Assembly (NCBI RefSeq): GCF_003443875.1
Contig: NZ_CP027482.1
Span: 992,001-1,056,000, forward strand
Reading direction: 5' to 3'
Source of the DNA: Aeromicrobium sp. A1-2
GTDB taxonomy: Bacteria; Actinomycetota; Actinomycetes; Propionibacteriales; Nocardioidaceae
Length of the DNA stretch: 64,000 bases
Part shown: one piece after another, positions 41,409 through 51,278 of the stretch
Layout: each line of letters starts with the position of its first letter
Position numbering within the stretch: the stretch's first letter is position 1
Notes under the pieces: generated by a model
The model's database searches: none
What the model saw: the letters and a program-made list of their open reading frames with translations, nothing else
Told to the model about the DNA's origin: nothing
Made by a program: the position numbers and the translations under genes

Positions 41409-43160
41409 CTACAGCTTCTCTCGCCAGCGATGTGTGATCGGCACGCGCCGGTCGCGGCCGAAGTTGCGGCGCGAGACCTTGGGTCCCGGCGGATACTGAC
41501 GGCGCTTGTACTCCGCGCGGTCGACCAGCATGATGACGCGCTCGACGAGGGCGGGCTCGAAGCCCTCGGCGATGACAGCAGCCGAGCCGAGATCGCGCTC
41601 GACGTAGGCGTCGAGAACCGCGTCGAGCAGGTCGTACGGCGGCAGGGAGTCCGAGTCGAGCTGACCGGGACGGAGCTCGGCCGAAGGCTCCTTGGTGATC
41701 GTGCCCTCGGGGATCGGCGGAACCTCGCCGCGATCGGTCGCGGCCTGGTTGCGCCAGCGGGCCAGCTCCCACACCAGGGTCTTGGGCACGTCCTTGATCG
41801 GTGCGTACGCGCCGACGGCGTCGCCGTAGATCGTCGAGTAGCCGGTCGCGAGCTCGGACTTGTTGCCGCACGCCAGAACCAGGTGGCCGTGCTGGTTGGA
41901 AAGCCCCATCCAGATCACCGCACGGATACGGGCCTGCAGGTTCTCCTCGGCGAGGCCGTCCAGGTGCAGCGACTCCTGGTATGCGTCGAACATCGGCGCG
42001 ATCGGGATCGTGTCGAGCGACAGCCCGGTGCGTTGGGCTTGCTCGGCAGCGTCGGACTTGGAGTGATCGGTCGACCAGGCGCTGGGGTTGGACACCCCGA
42101 ACACGTTCTCGGGGCCGAGCGCGTCGACCGCGATCGCCGCCACCAGTGTCGAGTCGATCCCGCCGGACATGCCGAACAGCACCGAGGCGAAGCCGTTCTT
42201 GTGCACGTAGTCGCGTAGCCCCGTGACCAGCGCGGTCCAGATCTCCTCGTGCCGGGAGATGCGCTCGTGGTGGATCGTCGGCAGCGGCTCGTATGCGGCG
42301 AACGGCTCGGACGTCACGATGGTTCGCTTGATGGCCAGTCCGCCGAAGCGCTCGTTGACGTCGGGCATCGTGGGAGTCGCGGCCGGCAGGTCGAGATCGA
42401 CGACGAGCAGCTCTGACTGGAACTGTCCGGACCGGCCCAGCACCGAGCCGGCTGCGTCGACGACGATCGAGTCGCCGTCGAAGACCAGCTCGTCCTGCCC
42501 GCCGACCAGGTTGACGTACGCCAGGACGCAGTCGCCCTCGGCGGCACGTCGGGCGCACAGCTCGAGGCGTACGTCGTCCTTGTCGGCCTCGTAGGGGGAG
42601 CCGTTCGGCACGACCAGCAGGGCCGCATCGGCAGCCTTCGCCGCTGCAGAGGGTCCGTCGCGCCACAAGTCCTCGCAGATCGCGAGCGCGACGTCGATGC
42701 CGCCGATCTGCACGATGTTGATCGTGTCGCCGGGAACGAAGTTGCGGATCTCGTCACCGACGCCGTAGTTCCAGAGGTGGTGCTTGGCCTGCCGGGCGAC
42801 GATCCGGCCGCCGTGCATGACGCCGACCGAGTTGGTGGGTGCGTTCTTGGGGATGCCGAGCCCCTCGGTGACCCCCTCGGCCTGGTCGAGGAACCCGACG
42901 ACGACGGCGAGGTCGCCGCAGCCCTCGTCCTGCAGCCGTACGGCGAGCGCTTCGGCAGCCGCGCGCGAGGCCCGGATCAGCGACGCACGCATCGCGAGGT
43001 CTTCGATCGGGTAGCCGGTCAGCATCATCTCGGGGAACACCACGAGGTGGACCCCCTGGGCGACGGCTTCCTTGCAACGCTCGACGACGATGTCGGCATT
43101 GCCGGCCAGGTCACCGACCGTGGCATTGACCTGGGCGAGGGCGAGACGGATCTGGGGCAC
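41409..43160 (-). CDS. nadE: glutamine-dependent NAD+ synthetase
   Basis: 583 residues. Makes NAD from deamido-NAD with glutamine as nitrogen source. N-terminal nitrilase-type amidase: VVFPEMMLTGYPIEDL (catalytic Glu), KHHLWNYGVGDE (Lys) and ALAICEDLWRDG (nucleophile Cys, about residue 161). C-terminal synthetase with LFGMSGGIDSTLVAAIAVDAL (PP-loop) and ATGYSTIYGDAVGAYAPIKD. Length is shorter than the mycobacterial enzyme (about 680). GTG start with TAGTCT 6 nt upstream (leaderless type). Divergent from glnA2. Confidence 0.95.
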   Translation of the reverse strand: MPQIRLALAQVNATVGDLAGNADIVVERCKEAVAQGVHLVVFPEMMLTGYPIEDLAMRASLIRASRAAAEALAVRLQDEGCGDLAVVVGFLDQAEGVTEGLGIPKNAPTNSVGVMHGGRIVARQAKHHLWNYGVGDEIRNFVPGDTINIVQIGGIDVALAICEDLWRDGPSAAAKAADAALLVVPNGSPYEADKDDVRLELCARRAAEGDCVLAYVNLVGGQDELVFDGDSIVVDAAGSVLGRSGQFQSELLVVDLDLPAATPTMPDVNERFGGLAIKRTIVTSEPFAAYEPLPTIHHERISRHEEIWTALVTGLRDYVHKNGFASVLFGMSGGIDSTLVAAIAVDALGPENVFGVSNPSAWSTDHSKSDAAEQAQRTGLSLDTIPIAPMFDAYQESLHLDGLAEENLQARIRAVIWMGLSNQHGHLVLACGNKSELATGYSTIYGDAVGAYAPIKDVPKTLVWELARWRNQAATDRGEVPPIPEGTITKEPSAELRPGQLDSDSLPPYDLLDAVLDAYVERDLGSAAVIAEGFEPALVERVIMLVDRAEYKRRQYPPGPKVSRRNFGRDRRVPITHRWREKL

Positions 43161-43273
43161 GGCACGAGACTATCGCCATGTCGGGAGTGGCCGCGTCCGG
43201 CCGAAACTCCGTGTCGGCGCTCGCGGATGGACCCCGAAACACGGCCGTAACACGGCTTCGTCACACTGGCGGC

Positions 43274-44611
43274 ATGGGAAAACAGGAAGACTTCGTACTG
43301 CGCGCCCTCGAGGAGCGTGACGTCCGGTTCGTGCGTCTGTGGTTCACCGACGTGCTGGGATCCCTGAAGTCGGTCGCGATCGCGCCGGCCGAGCTCGAGG
43401 GCGCCTTCGCCGAGGGCATCGGCTTCGACGGATCCGCGATCGAGGGCTTCGCCCGGGTCCATGAGTCGGACATGCTCGCGATGCCGGATCCGTCGACGTT
43501 CCAGATCCTCCCGTGGCGCGGTGAGACGCCCGCGACGGCCCGGATGTTCTGCGACATCCTGATGCCCGACGGCACCCCGTCGTACGCCGATCCGCGGCAT
43601 GTCCTCAAGCGGACGCTGCAGAAGGCCGCCGAGGCGGGTTTCACCTTCTACACGCACCCCGAGATCGAGTTCTACCTGTTCAAGGGCAAGCCAGGTCTGG
43701 GCGAGCAGCCCGTCCCGGTCGACGACAGCGGCTACTTCGACCACACCGCGCAGGGCGGCGGCCAGGACTTCCGCCGCGAGGTCATCACGATGCTCGAGAA
43801 CATGGGCATCTCGGTCGAGTTCAGTCACCACGAGAACGGCCCCGGTCAGCAGGAGATCGACCTCCGCTACGCCGACGCGCTGTCGACCGCCGACAACATC
43901 ATGACGTTCCGCACTGTCGTCCGAGAGGTCGCGCTGAGCCAGTCCAAGTGGGCGTCGTTCATGCCCAAGCCGTTCACCGAGCACGCGGGCTCGGGCATGC
44001 ACACCCACGTGTCGCTGTTCGAGGGTGACGAGAACGCCTTCTACGAGGCCGGCGCCGAGTACCAGCTGTCGCGGACGGGCCGCGCGTTCATCGCCGGGGT
44101 CCTCGAGCACACGCCGGAGATCACCGCGGTCACCAACCAGTGGGTCAACTCCTACAAGCGGCTCGCCGGCGGGGGAGAGGCGCCCAACTACGTCTGCTGG
44201 GGTCACAACAACCGCTCGGCCCTCGTCCGCGTCCCGATGTACAAGCCGCACAAGGGCGGGTCCGCACGGATCGAGCACCGCGGCATCGACTCCGCCTCCA
44301 ACCCGTACCTGACCTTCGCGCTGGTGCTGGCGGCCGGGCTCAAGGGCATCGAGGGCTCGTACGAGCTGCCGCCCGAGGCCGAGGACAACGTCTGGAGCCT
44401 GAGCGAGAACGAGCGCAAGGCGATGGGCATCGCACCGCTCCCGCGCAACCTCGACGAGGCGATCCGCACGATGGAGAGCAGCGAGCTCGTGGCCGAGACG
44501 CTCGGGGAGCACGTCTTCGACTTCTTCCTGCGCAACAAGCGTGCGGAGTGGCAGGACTATCGCTCGCAGGTCACGCAGTTCGAGCTCGACCGCCTCATGC
44601 CGATGGTCTGA
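43274..44611 (+). CDS. glnA2: glutamine synthetase, GlnA2 type
   Basis: 445 residues from the ATG at 43274; a longer frame from 43178 gives an unrelated-looking extension. ATP-dependent ligation of ammonia to glutamate. Motifs: FTDVLGSLKSVAIAPAELE, GFDGSAIEGFARVHESDM, the latch HPEIEFYLFKGKP, SGMHTHVSLFEG and NRSALVRVP. GlnA2 in actinobacteria is a paralogue beside glnE; whether it is active or adenylylated here cannot be told (the NLYxLP adenylylation loop is not seen). It is 33 nt upstream of glnE on the same strand. Confidence 0.93.
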   Translation: MGKQEDFVLRALEERDVRFVRLWFTDVLGSLKSVAIAPAELEGAFAEGIGFDGSAIEGFARVHESDMLAMPDPSTFQILPWRGETPATARMFCDILMPDGTPSYADPRHVLKRTLQKAAEAGFTFYTHPEIEFYLFKGKPGLGEQPVPVDDSGYFDHTAQGGGQDFRREVITMLENMGISVEFSHHENGPGQQEIDLRYADALSTADNIMTFRTVVREVALSQSKWASFMPKPFTEHAGSGMHTHVSLFEGDENAFYEAGAEYQLSRTGRAFIAGVLEHTPEITAVTNQWVNSYKRLAGGGEAPNYVCWGHNNRSALVRVPMYKPHKGGSARIEHRGIDSASNPYLTFALVLAAGLKGIEGSYELPPEAEDNVWSLSENERKAMGIAPLPRNLDEAIRTMESSELVAETLGEHVFDFFLRNKRAEWQDYRSQVTQFELDRLMPMV

Positions 44612-44644
44612 TCCAGCGATCCCACAGCCGGGTAGCCTGCACAC

Positions 44645-47566
44645 GTGGCAACTGATGCGCGTGAGCTGGCCCTGACACTGGCTCGCAAGGGCTTCCGCAA
44701 TGGCGAAGGTGCTGTCGCGGACCTGATGCGGATGGGCGACGTCCCCAGCTCCCTGGTCGACCAGATCGCCGGAGTGGCGAGTCCTGACTCGGCCCTGGCG
44801 TCTCTGACGTCGATCGCCGAGCGGCTGGGTGGCTCGACGCTGCTTGACCTGGTTGCCAAGGACGATCAGCTGCGCCAGCGACTGCTCGTCGTGCTCGGCA
44901 CCAGCGAGGCGCTGGGCGACTTCCTGACCCGCCACCCCGAGCACGTCCTCGATCTGGCGACCGACAACCTCGCAGTGACCCCGATCCGGCTCGACGTACG
45001 TCGCAGCCAGATGGAGGAGGCGAACAACGCCGATGAGCTCCGGGTCGCCTACTACCGCAAGCTGTTGCACATCGCGGCCCGCGACCTCACGGCTCTGACG
45101 TCGTTCGAGCAGTCCTCCGCCGAGCTGTCCGATCTCGCGGTCGCGACCCTCGGTGCGGCCCTTCGGATCGCCAAGGCTGGCGAGGGTGATGCGGCGCTGT
45201 GCCGGTTCACGATCATGGCGATGGGCAAGACCGGCGGGCACGAGCTCAACTACGTCAGCGACGTCGATGTGATCTTCGTGTACGACTCGTGCGATGGCGC
45301 CGACGACGGGGCCGCGATCGCGGCCGCGACGCGCCTGGCTGCCTCGGTGATGCGGCTGTGCCACGAGCACACCGGCGAGGGCACGATCTGGGAGGTCGAC
45401 GCCAACCTGCGCCCGGAGGGCAAGAACGGCCCACTGGTCCGCTCGCTGCCGAGCCACATCGCGTACTACGAGCGGTGGGCCACGACGTGGGAGTTCCAGG
45501 CGCTGCTCAAGGCGCGCTTCGCCGCGGGCGACGAGGAGCTGGGCCAGGCGTATCTCGATGCGTTGTCCCCGATGATCTGGACCGCCAGCACCCGCGACAA
45601 CTTCGTCACCGACGTCCGGGCGATGCGCCGACGCGTCATCGACAACATCCCTGCCAGCCACCGCGACCGGCAGCTCAAGCTCGGTGCGGGCGGTCTGCGC
45701 GACGTCGAGTTCGCGGTGCAGCTGCTGCAGCTCGTGCACGGCCGCGCGGACGTGTCACTGCGCAGCCCCACGACGGTCGAGGCGCTCACGGCATTGATCG
45801 AGGGTGGATACGTCGGACGCCGCGACGGTGCCGCGATGGAGGACGCGTACGAGTTCCTCCGGACCCTCGAGCACCGGATCCAGCTGTTCAAGCTGCGACG
45901 CAGCCACATCGTCCCTGAGGACGTCGAGGACCTGCGGCGTATCGGCCGCAGCATGGGATTCCGGCAGAACCCCGCCGACAGCCTGACCAAGGAGTGGCAG
46001 GCGCACCGACGCATCGTGCGACGGCTGCACGAGAAGCTCTTCTACCAACCGCTGCTCGAGGCGGTTGCCTCGCTGCCGTCGGCCGGTCTGCGGCTCACCC
46101 CGCTGGCGGCCGAGCAGAGGCTCACGGCTCTTGGCTTCATCGACCCCAAGGGCGCCCTGGCCCACATCCAGGCGCTCACCTCTGGCCTGTCGCGACGCGC
46201 GGCGATCCAGAAGTCGCTGCTGCCGGCCATGCTCGCGTGGTTCGCGGAGTCACCTGATCCGGACGCCGGGCTGTTGGCGTTCCGCAAGATCTCCGAGGGG
46301 CTCGGGGAGACGCACTGGTATCTCCGCAAGCTCCGCGACGAGGGTGAGGGGGCGGAGCAGCTTGCCCATGTGCTCTCGTCCAGCCGCTACGTCACTGACC
46401 TGATCCTGCGTGCACCCGACTCGGTCGCCCTGCTCGGCGACAACAACGAGCTCCGTCCGCTGGAGCGCGCGCGTCTGCGCACCGAGGTCGAGCTCGCGGC
46501 CGGTCGGCACAAGGACCCACAGGACGCGATCCGCGCCGTGCGACGGGTTCGTCGCCGTGAGCTGTCCCGGATCGGCATCGCTGACGTGCTCGGCCGGCTC
46601 GACATCCTCCAGGTCGGCGAGGCTCTGACGGACGTGTCGACCGCGACCCTCGCGGGTGCGCTGACGGCGGCAACGTCGGCGGTCGAGGCCGAGCGTGGCG
46701 TGATGCCGACCCGGATGTCGATCGTGCTGATGGGCCGGCTCGGCGGCGGGGAGGCCGGATACGGGTCCGATGCCGACGTGATGTTCGTGCATGACCCGAT
46801 CGAGGGTGCGGACGGGACCGAGGCCGCAGAGGCTGCCATGGCGGTTGCACAGGGCTTGCGCAAGATGCTTGCGGCCCCGGCCGACGATCCGCCGCTGGAC
46901 GTCGACGCGGACCTGCGCCCCGAGGGCAAGAACGGCCCCCTCGTGCGTACGTTCGGGGCCTACCAGGCGTACTACGAGAAGTGGTCGTCGGTGTGGGAGG
47001 CCCAGGCGTTGCTGCGCGCCAGCGCGACGGTCGGCGACACCCAGCTCAACGAGCGATTCACGACGTTGATCGATCCGCTGCGCTGGCCCGAGGGCGGCGC
47101 GACCCCGGCCGAGGTCCGGGAGATCCGACGGATCAAGGCGCGGGTCGACTCCGAGCGGCTGCCGCGCGGCGCCAACCCCAACACCCACCTCAAGCTGGGC
47201 CGCGGCGGCCTCGCCGATGTCGAGTGGACCGTGCAGCTCCTGCAGATGCAGCACGCCCACGCCGTCCCCGCAATGCGGACGACCCGCACGCTCGACGCGT
47301 TGCACGCCGCCGCCGAGGCCGACCTCGTGACCCAGTTCGACGCGCAGGCGCTGGAAGCCGCCTGGCGGCTCGTGAGCCGCATTCGCAATGCGGTCGTCCT
47401 TATGCGCGGCAAGCCCGCCGAGTCGATGGTCGAGCAGGCCAACGAACGGGCCGGTGTCGCCCACCTGTTGGGCTACGGCATGGAGGAGAGCGAGCGGATG
47501 GTCGATGACTACCTGCGCACGACGCGCCAGGCGCGCAAGGTCGTCGAGCGCATCTTCTACGAATAG
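44645..47566 (+). CDS. glnE: bifunctional glutamine synthetase adenylyltransferase/deadenylylase
   Basis: 973 residues, full length. Two nucleotidyltransferase domains each with a GG/Asp-x-Asp motif: MGKTGGHELNYVSDVDVIFV near residue 190 and MGRLGGGEAGYGSDADVMFV near residue 695. GlnD-UR_UTase linkers lie after each, with LKLGAGGLRDVEFAVQLLQL and LKLGRGGLADVEWTVQLLQ. It modifies glutamine synthetase in response to nitrogen status. GTG start with TAGCCT 6 nt upstream (leaderless type). Gene order glnA2-glnE is a known actinobacterial feature. Confidence 0.96.
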   Translation: MATDARELALTLARKGFRNGEGAVADLMRMGDVPSSLVDQIAGVASPDSALASLTSIAERLGGSTLLDLVAKDDQLRQRLLVVLGTSEALGDFLTRHPEHVLDLATDNLAVTPIRLDVRRSQMEEANNADELRVAYYRKLLHIAARDLTALTSFEQSSAELSDLAVATLGAALRIAKAGEGDAALCRFTIMAMGKTGGHELNYVSDVDVIFVYDSCDGADDGAAIAAATRLAASVMRLCHEHTGEGTIWEVDANLRPEGKNGPLVRSLPSHIAYYERWATTWEFQALLKARFAAGDEELGQAYLDALSPMIWTASTRDNFVTDVRAMRRRVIDNIPASHRDRQLKLGAGGLRDVEFAVQLLQLVHGRADVSLRSPTTVEALTALIEGGYVGRRDGAAMEDAYEFLRTLEHRIQLFKLRRSHIVPEDVEDLRRIGRSMGFRQNPADSLTKEWQAHRRIVRRLHEKLFYQPLLEAVASLPSAGLRLTPLAAEQRLTALGFIDPKGALAHIQALTSGLSRRAAIQKSLLPAMLAWFAESPDPDAGLLAFRKISEGLGETHWYLRKLRDEGEGAEQLAHVLSSSRYVTDLILRAPDSVALLGDNNELRPLERARLRTEVELAAGRHKDPQDAIRAVRRVRRRELSRIGIADVLGRLDILQVGEALTDVSTATLAGALTAATSAVEAERGVMPTRMSIVLMGRLGGGEAGYGSDADVMFVHDPIEGADGTEAAEAAMAVAQGLRKMLAAPADDPPLDVDADLRPEGKNGPLVRTFGAYQAYYEKWSSVWEAQALLRASATVGDTQLNERFTTLIDPLRWPEGGATPAEVREIRRIKARVDSERLPRGANPNTHLKLGRGGLADVEWTVQLLQMQHAHAVPAMRTTRTLDALHAAAEADLVTQFDAQALEAAWRLVSRIRNAVVLMRGKPAESMVEQANERAGVAHLLGYGMEESERMVDDYLRTTRQARKVVERIFYE

Positions 47567-47673
47567 CCAACCACCCCGCTGAGTGTGATGTCTGGGGGCC
47601 GGTCCCACTCGGAGATGAAGTACCTCGGCGGCGACCTGTTCGCTTGAGGGCCGTCCTAACGCACGAACGCCGA

Positions 47674-47702
47674 CGGTTGGCTCTCCTCGCAGCAGCCAAC
47701 CG
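47674..47702 (+). terminator. stem-loop between glnE and whiB
   Basis: CGGTTGGCT (47674-47682) pairs with AGCCAACCG (47694-47702) around an 11-nt loop, without a U-tract. It stands between convergent genes and could serve both. Confidence 0.6.
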
Positions 47703-47732
47703 CCGACCATCACACGCTAGGACAGCCGAGGG

Positions 47733-48017
47733 TCAGCCGGTCCGCTGGTGCTGCAGGACGTTCTCGCGCTCGTTGATGTTGAGCCCGCCCCACACGCCGT
47801 ACGGCTCGCGCACGGCGAGCGCGTGGTCGAGACACTGCTGCACGACGGGACAGACGGCGCACAGTGCCTTGGCGGACGCCTCACGATTGCGCCGACGGGG
47901 TCCCCGCTCGGCGTCGGGGGAGAAGAACGTCTCGGGATCGATGCCCTTGCAGGCTGCGTCGTACTGCCACTCCCAGACGTCCTGCAGTGGCATTGGCAGG
48001 CGAGCGATGCTGGCCAT
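47733..48017 (-). CDS. WhiB-family iron-sulfur transcriptional regulator
   Basis: 94 residues from the ATG at 48017 (GGAGG 9 nt upstream); the longer frame upstream overlaps the CFA gene and is not used. Four Cys for the [4Fe-4S] cluster: Cys23, then Cys53, Cys56 and Cys62 (CAVCPVVQQC), followed by EPYGVWGGLNINER (the G[VI]WGG turn). It regulates genes by binding sigma factor region 4. It sits 2 nt from the CFA-like gene, as the last gene of the lipid operon, so it may respond to redox or NO in controlling lipid modification. Which WhiB class it belongs to is not certain. Confidence 0.9.
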   Translation of the reverse strand: MASIARLPMPLQDVWEWQYDAACKGIDPETFFSPDAERGPRRRNREASAKALCAVCPVVQQCLDHALAVREPYGVWGGLNINERENVLQHQRTG

Positions 48018-48019
48018 GA

Positions 48020-49249
48020 TCAGACCTCCGCCGGACGTGACATCGTGATCTGGAATACGTCGAGGTAGCCCGTGCGGAACCCGGCCTCGCAGTACGCGAG
48101 GTAGAACTCCCACATGCGGCGGAACGTCTCGTCGAATCCTTGGGCGTTGATCGTGTCCCAGTTGGCATTGAAGGTTTCGCGCCACTCGTGCAGCGTGCGG
48201 GCGTAGTCCTGACCCAGCGTGCGGTGGTTGGTCACGGCGAGCGTGGTGTGCTCGTCGAGGGTCTGGTCGATTGCGTCGAGCGAGGGGATCAGTCCACCCG
48301 GGAAGATGTACTTCTGGATCCAGCCGTACGAGTTGCGCGTAGCCAGGTAGCGGTGGTGCGCCATCGTGATCGCCTGGATCGCGACGCGACCCCCGGGAGC
48401 CAGCAGCTTGTCGATCGTGGCGAAGTATGTCGGCCAGTACTCTTCGCCGACCGCCTCGATCATCTCGACGCTGACGATCGCGTCATACTCACCGGTGACC
48501 TCGCGATAGTCGACGAGCTGGAGATCGACGTCGACCCCGGCCTCGGCGAACCGTTCCTCCGCGAGGGCGGCCTGCTCGGTCGAGATCGTGATCGTCGTGA
48601 CCTTGGCGCCGCGCTGGGCGGCGCGGATCGCGAGGGCGCCCCAGCCGCTGCCGATCTCGAGGACACGGGTGCCCTCGGTGACCTTGGCGTCGTCGAGGAT
48701 CGCGTCGATCTTGCGCAGCTGCGCGGCCGCCAGATCCTGCTCGGGTGATGCGAAGTACGCCGCCGAGTAGCTCATCGACGGATCCAGGAACTGAGCGAAC
48801 AGGTCGTTGGACAGGTCGTAGTGGGCCTCGATGTTCTTGCGGGAGCCCTGCACCGAGTTGCGCTGGTGGTGCGGCAGTTTCTTGTCGACGAAGCCGCGGA
48901 ATTTTTGCAACGGCTCGGGGACGATCGAGGACATCCGCTCGGCGAATGGCGTCAGGAGGTCGGCCAGGTCGGTGCCGTGCCCAGCGGTCCAGTCGCCGGC
49001 CATGTAGGCCTCACCGAAGCCGATCTTGGTCTCGGCGCCGAGCCGGGCGAAGAACGCCTTGGGGCGGATGACGCGCATCTCGGGGGAGTCGGCGTCGCCG
49101 GCGCCCCAGACGGTGCCGTCGGCGAAGGTCAGGCGCACCGGGACGCGATTGGCGGTGGGGCGAAGGATCGCCTTGGCAGCGCGCGCCTTCAAAGGGGTGC
49201 GGGGAGTGTGGGCGATACCCGGCCAACGGGCGGTGGCGAGCTGCGTCAT
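48020..49249 (-). CDS. cyclopropane-fatty-acyl-phospholipid synthase family methyltransferase
   Basis: 409 residues from the ATG at 49249 (ATGA overlap with DUF1365 stop). VLEIGSGWGALAIRAAQRG is the SAM motif I; ITISTEQAALAEERFAEAG and EMIEAVGEEYWPTYF give the CFA core, and a late YIFPGGLIPSLDAI follows. Family members add a CH2 or CH3 group to the double bond of unsaturated acyl chains; mycobacterial UfaA1 makes 10-methyl branched (tuberculostearic-type) chains and sits beside the same DUF1365 and COG2907 genes. The cluster here with a desaturase supports such a role. Confidence 0.9.
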   Translation of the reverse strand: MTQLATARWPGIAHTPRTPLKARAAKAILRPTANRVPVRLTFADGTVWGAGDADSPEMRVIRPKAFFARLGAETKIGFGEAYMAGDWTAGHGTDLADLLTPFAERMSSIVPEPLQKFRGFVDKKLPHHQRNSVQGSRKNIEAHYDLSNDLFAQFLDPSMSYSAAYFASPEQDLAAAQLRKIDAILDDAKVTEGTRVLEIGSGWGALAIRAAQRGAKVTTITISTEQAALAEERFAEAGVDVDLQLVDYREVTGEYDAIVSVEMIEAVGEEYWPTYFATIDKLLAPGGRVAIQAITMAHHRYLATRNSYGWIQKYIFPGGLIPSLDAIDQTLDEHTTLAVTNHRTLGQDYARTLHEWRETFNANWDTINAQGFDETFRRMWEFYLAYCEAGFRTGYLDVFQITMSRPAEV

Positions 49250-49992
49250 TGCGTGCCTTCCTGCGGTTCGTGTGCCGGACGGGGAATGACCGGCAGCTTG
49301 CGGATCCAGAGCCATACACCCTGTATTCGGATCAGCAGGCTGGTGCGATGGGTCATGAGAGGCATTTTGATGAGAATTCTTGCCAGCCGCCCAGGTGTGG
49401 CCTGCCGAGGCGTACCCCGGAAGGTCGCGGTGAAAACAGCTTCACCGCCCTGTCGCAGGATCACGGTCGAGGACACCTTCTCGGGGCTCAGCGTGAACTG
49501 CAGGTCGTACTTGCCGTCGACGTTGAAGAACGGCGAGACGTAGAACGCCTTGTCGACCTGGCTGCGGCCCGCGTCATCGGTCTGCAGCAGGTAGGCGTGG
49601 CGTTCGCCGTAGGTGTTGTGGACCTCCGCGACGATGCAGGTCAGCGATCCGTCCGGAGCGATGGCCCAGAACACGCTCAGCGGATCGAAGGTGTGACCGA
49701 GGATCCGGGCGTTCGCGAGCATCAGCACCCGGTGTCCGCTGATGTCGACGCCCTGCGCCTGGCAGAAGCGTTCGATATTGGCGTGGATCGAGTCCTTCGG
49801 GTCGCCGATGTGGTCGGCCGCGCTGAACGTCGAGAATGGTCGCAGCACGCGGGACATGCGCGGGAGGTCGTCGACGTCGACGAGCCACTGGTAGACACGG
49901 TTGGTGAAACGGTGACGCAGGGGAGTCCGACGCGTGTGGCCAACTGTGCCCTCGACGAGGGCGGGCAGGACCGGGAGCGCCGGAGTCACCAT
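49246..49992 (-). CDS. DUF1365 family protein
   Basis: 248 residues from the ATG at 49992, overlapping the upstream FAD gene by 7 nt. LVEGTVGHTRRTPLRHRFTN, YQWLVDVDDLP and EVHNTYGERHAYLL are DUF1365 signatures. The biochemical role is unknown, but the family is almost always beside CFA-type methyltransferases and COG2907 oxidoreductases, so it belongs to the same lipid modification. No membrane helix is clear. Confidence 0.87.
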   Translation of the reverse strand: MVTPALPVLPALVEGTVGHTRRTPLRHRFTNRVYQWLVDVDDLPRMSRVLRPFSTFSAADHIGDPKDSIHANIERFCQAQGVDISGHRVLMLANARILGHTFDPLSVFWAIAPDGSLTCIVAEVHNTYGERHAYLLQTDDAGRSQVDKAFYVSPFFNVDGKYDLQFTLSPEKVSSTVILRQGGEAVFTATFRGTPRQATPGRLARILIKMPLMTHRTSLLIRIQGVWLWIRKLPVIPRPAHEPQEGTQ

Positions 49993-51263
49993 GGCGTCCC
50001 CAGGGCGGCCGCGGCGTCGACGCCCGAGCGGCAGCCGTCCTCGTGAAATCCCCAACCGTGGTAGGCGCCGGCAAACACGGTCTGCTCGGTGAACAGGCTC
50101 GACAACTCGCCCTGCGCCGCGACGGATGCGGGGGTGTAGATCGGGTGGGTGTAGTCCATGCGGGCCACGACCTTGGTGGGATCGATCCGCTCGGATGCGT
50201 TGAGCGTGACCAGGAAAGGCTCACTGCTCTCGATGCCTTGGAGTCGGTTCATCCAGTACGTCACCGCCGTCAGATCGCTGCGTTGTGCACAATCGTCCAT
50301 TCGATAGTTCCATGCCGACTGCGCCGCCGTGGCGTTTGGCAGCTGCGAGTCGTCGCGGTGCAGCAGCGTCTCGTTGTGCGAGTACTCGAAGGCGCCGAGG
50401 ACCCGGCGCTCGTCGTCGCTCGGGTCGGTCAGGAGGGCCAGTGCGTCATCGGCATGGGTCGCGATCACGATCGCGTCGAACTGGTGCCGGTCGCCGACCG
50501 AGTCGACCAGCTCGACACCGTCGGGCTTGCGGGTGATCGCGGAGATGCCGCGGGAGGCGCGCACGTCACCGACGGCGGCGGTGACCTTGTCGATGTAGGT
50601 GCCCGAGCCGCCGACGACGGTGTACCACTGCGGCGAGCCCTTGATGGACAGAAAGCCGTGGTGCTTGAGGAACTCGAACAGGTAGCGCGCGGGGTAGGAC
50701 AGCGCTGTCTCGTGACCCGAGGACCACACGCACGACACGACCGGGATCGCGTAGTGCGAGATGAAGTACTCCGAGAAGCCGTGAATGCGCAGGAAGTCGC
50801 CGTACGTCTGCGGCTCGTCAGCGGACTCGACGGAGTCCAGCAGGGCCTGGGCGAGTCGGCCGAAGCGCTTCACCCCGACGAGCATCGCGAGATAGCGCGG
50901 ATCCGCGACTCGACGCTTCTGGGCGAAGATGCCCTTGCCGCCCCGACCGCCGGCGTACTCGAGCCCGCAGCCGTCGCAGTGGATGCTCATGCTCATCTCG
51001 GTCGCGTGGACCTCGACGTCGAGCTCGCCGAACAGGCGGCGCAGCAGGGGATAGGTGCGGTCGTTGTGGACGATGAAGCCGCTGTCGACGCGATGCGTCT
51101 GGTCGGTGTCCTCGACGGTGTGGGTGTGTGCGTGGCCACCGATACGGTCGGCAGACTCGAACACCGTGACGTCCCAGTCCTGGCGCAGGACGTAGGCCGC
51201 GGTGAGTCCGGAGACGCCCGATCCGATGACGGCGACGGTTCTCTTGGCAGCAGTGTTGGTCAT
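49986..51263 (-). CDS. FAD-dependent amine-oxidase-like oxidoreductase (COG2907)
   Basis: 425 residues. AVIGSGVSGLTAAYVLRQDW at the N terminus is the dinucleotide-binding GxGxxG fold; ESADRIGGHAHTHTVED and a C-terminal VFAGAYHGWGFHEDG close the FAD site. VDSGFIVHNDRTYPLLRRLF is typical of COG2907. It may act on acyl or isoprenoid chains of membrane lipids together with the CFA-type methyltransferase. Its stop overlaps the DUF1365 start, and 15 nt separate it from the 71-residue gene upstream. Confidence 0.88.
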   Translation of the reverse strand: MTNTAAKRTVAVIGSGVSGLTAAYVLRQDWDVTVFESADRIGGHAHTHTVEDTDQTHRVDSGFIVHNDRTYPLLRRLFGELDVEVHATEMSMSIHCDGCGLEYAGGRGGKGIFAQKRRVADPRYLAMLVGVKRFGRLAQALLDSVESADEPQTYGDFLRIHGFSEYFISHYAIPVVSCVWSSGHETALSYPARYLFEFLKHHGFLSIKGSPQWYTVVGGSGTYIDKVTAAVGDVRASRGISAITRKPDGVELVDSVGDRHQFDAIVIATHADDALALLTDPSDDERRVLGAFEYSHNETLLHRDDSQLPNATAAQSAWNYRMDDCAQRSDLTAVTYWMNRLQGIESSEPFLVTLNASERIDPTKVVARMDYTHPIYTPASVAAQGELSSLFTEQTVFAGAYHGWGFHEDGCRSGVDAAAALGTPW

Positions 51264-51278
51264 GCTGGTGGTTCGTTG

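Noticed and set aside
47733..48185. N-terminally extended WhiB reading (150 residues)
   Set aside because: The extra 56 residues overlap the CFA-type gene and are Arg/Pro-rich; the ATG at 48017 has a proper GGAGG.
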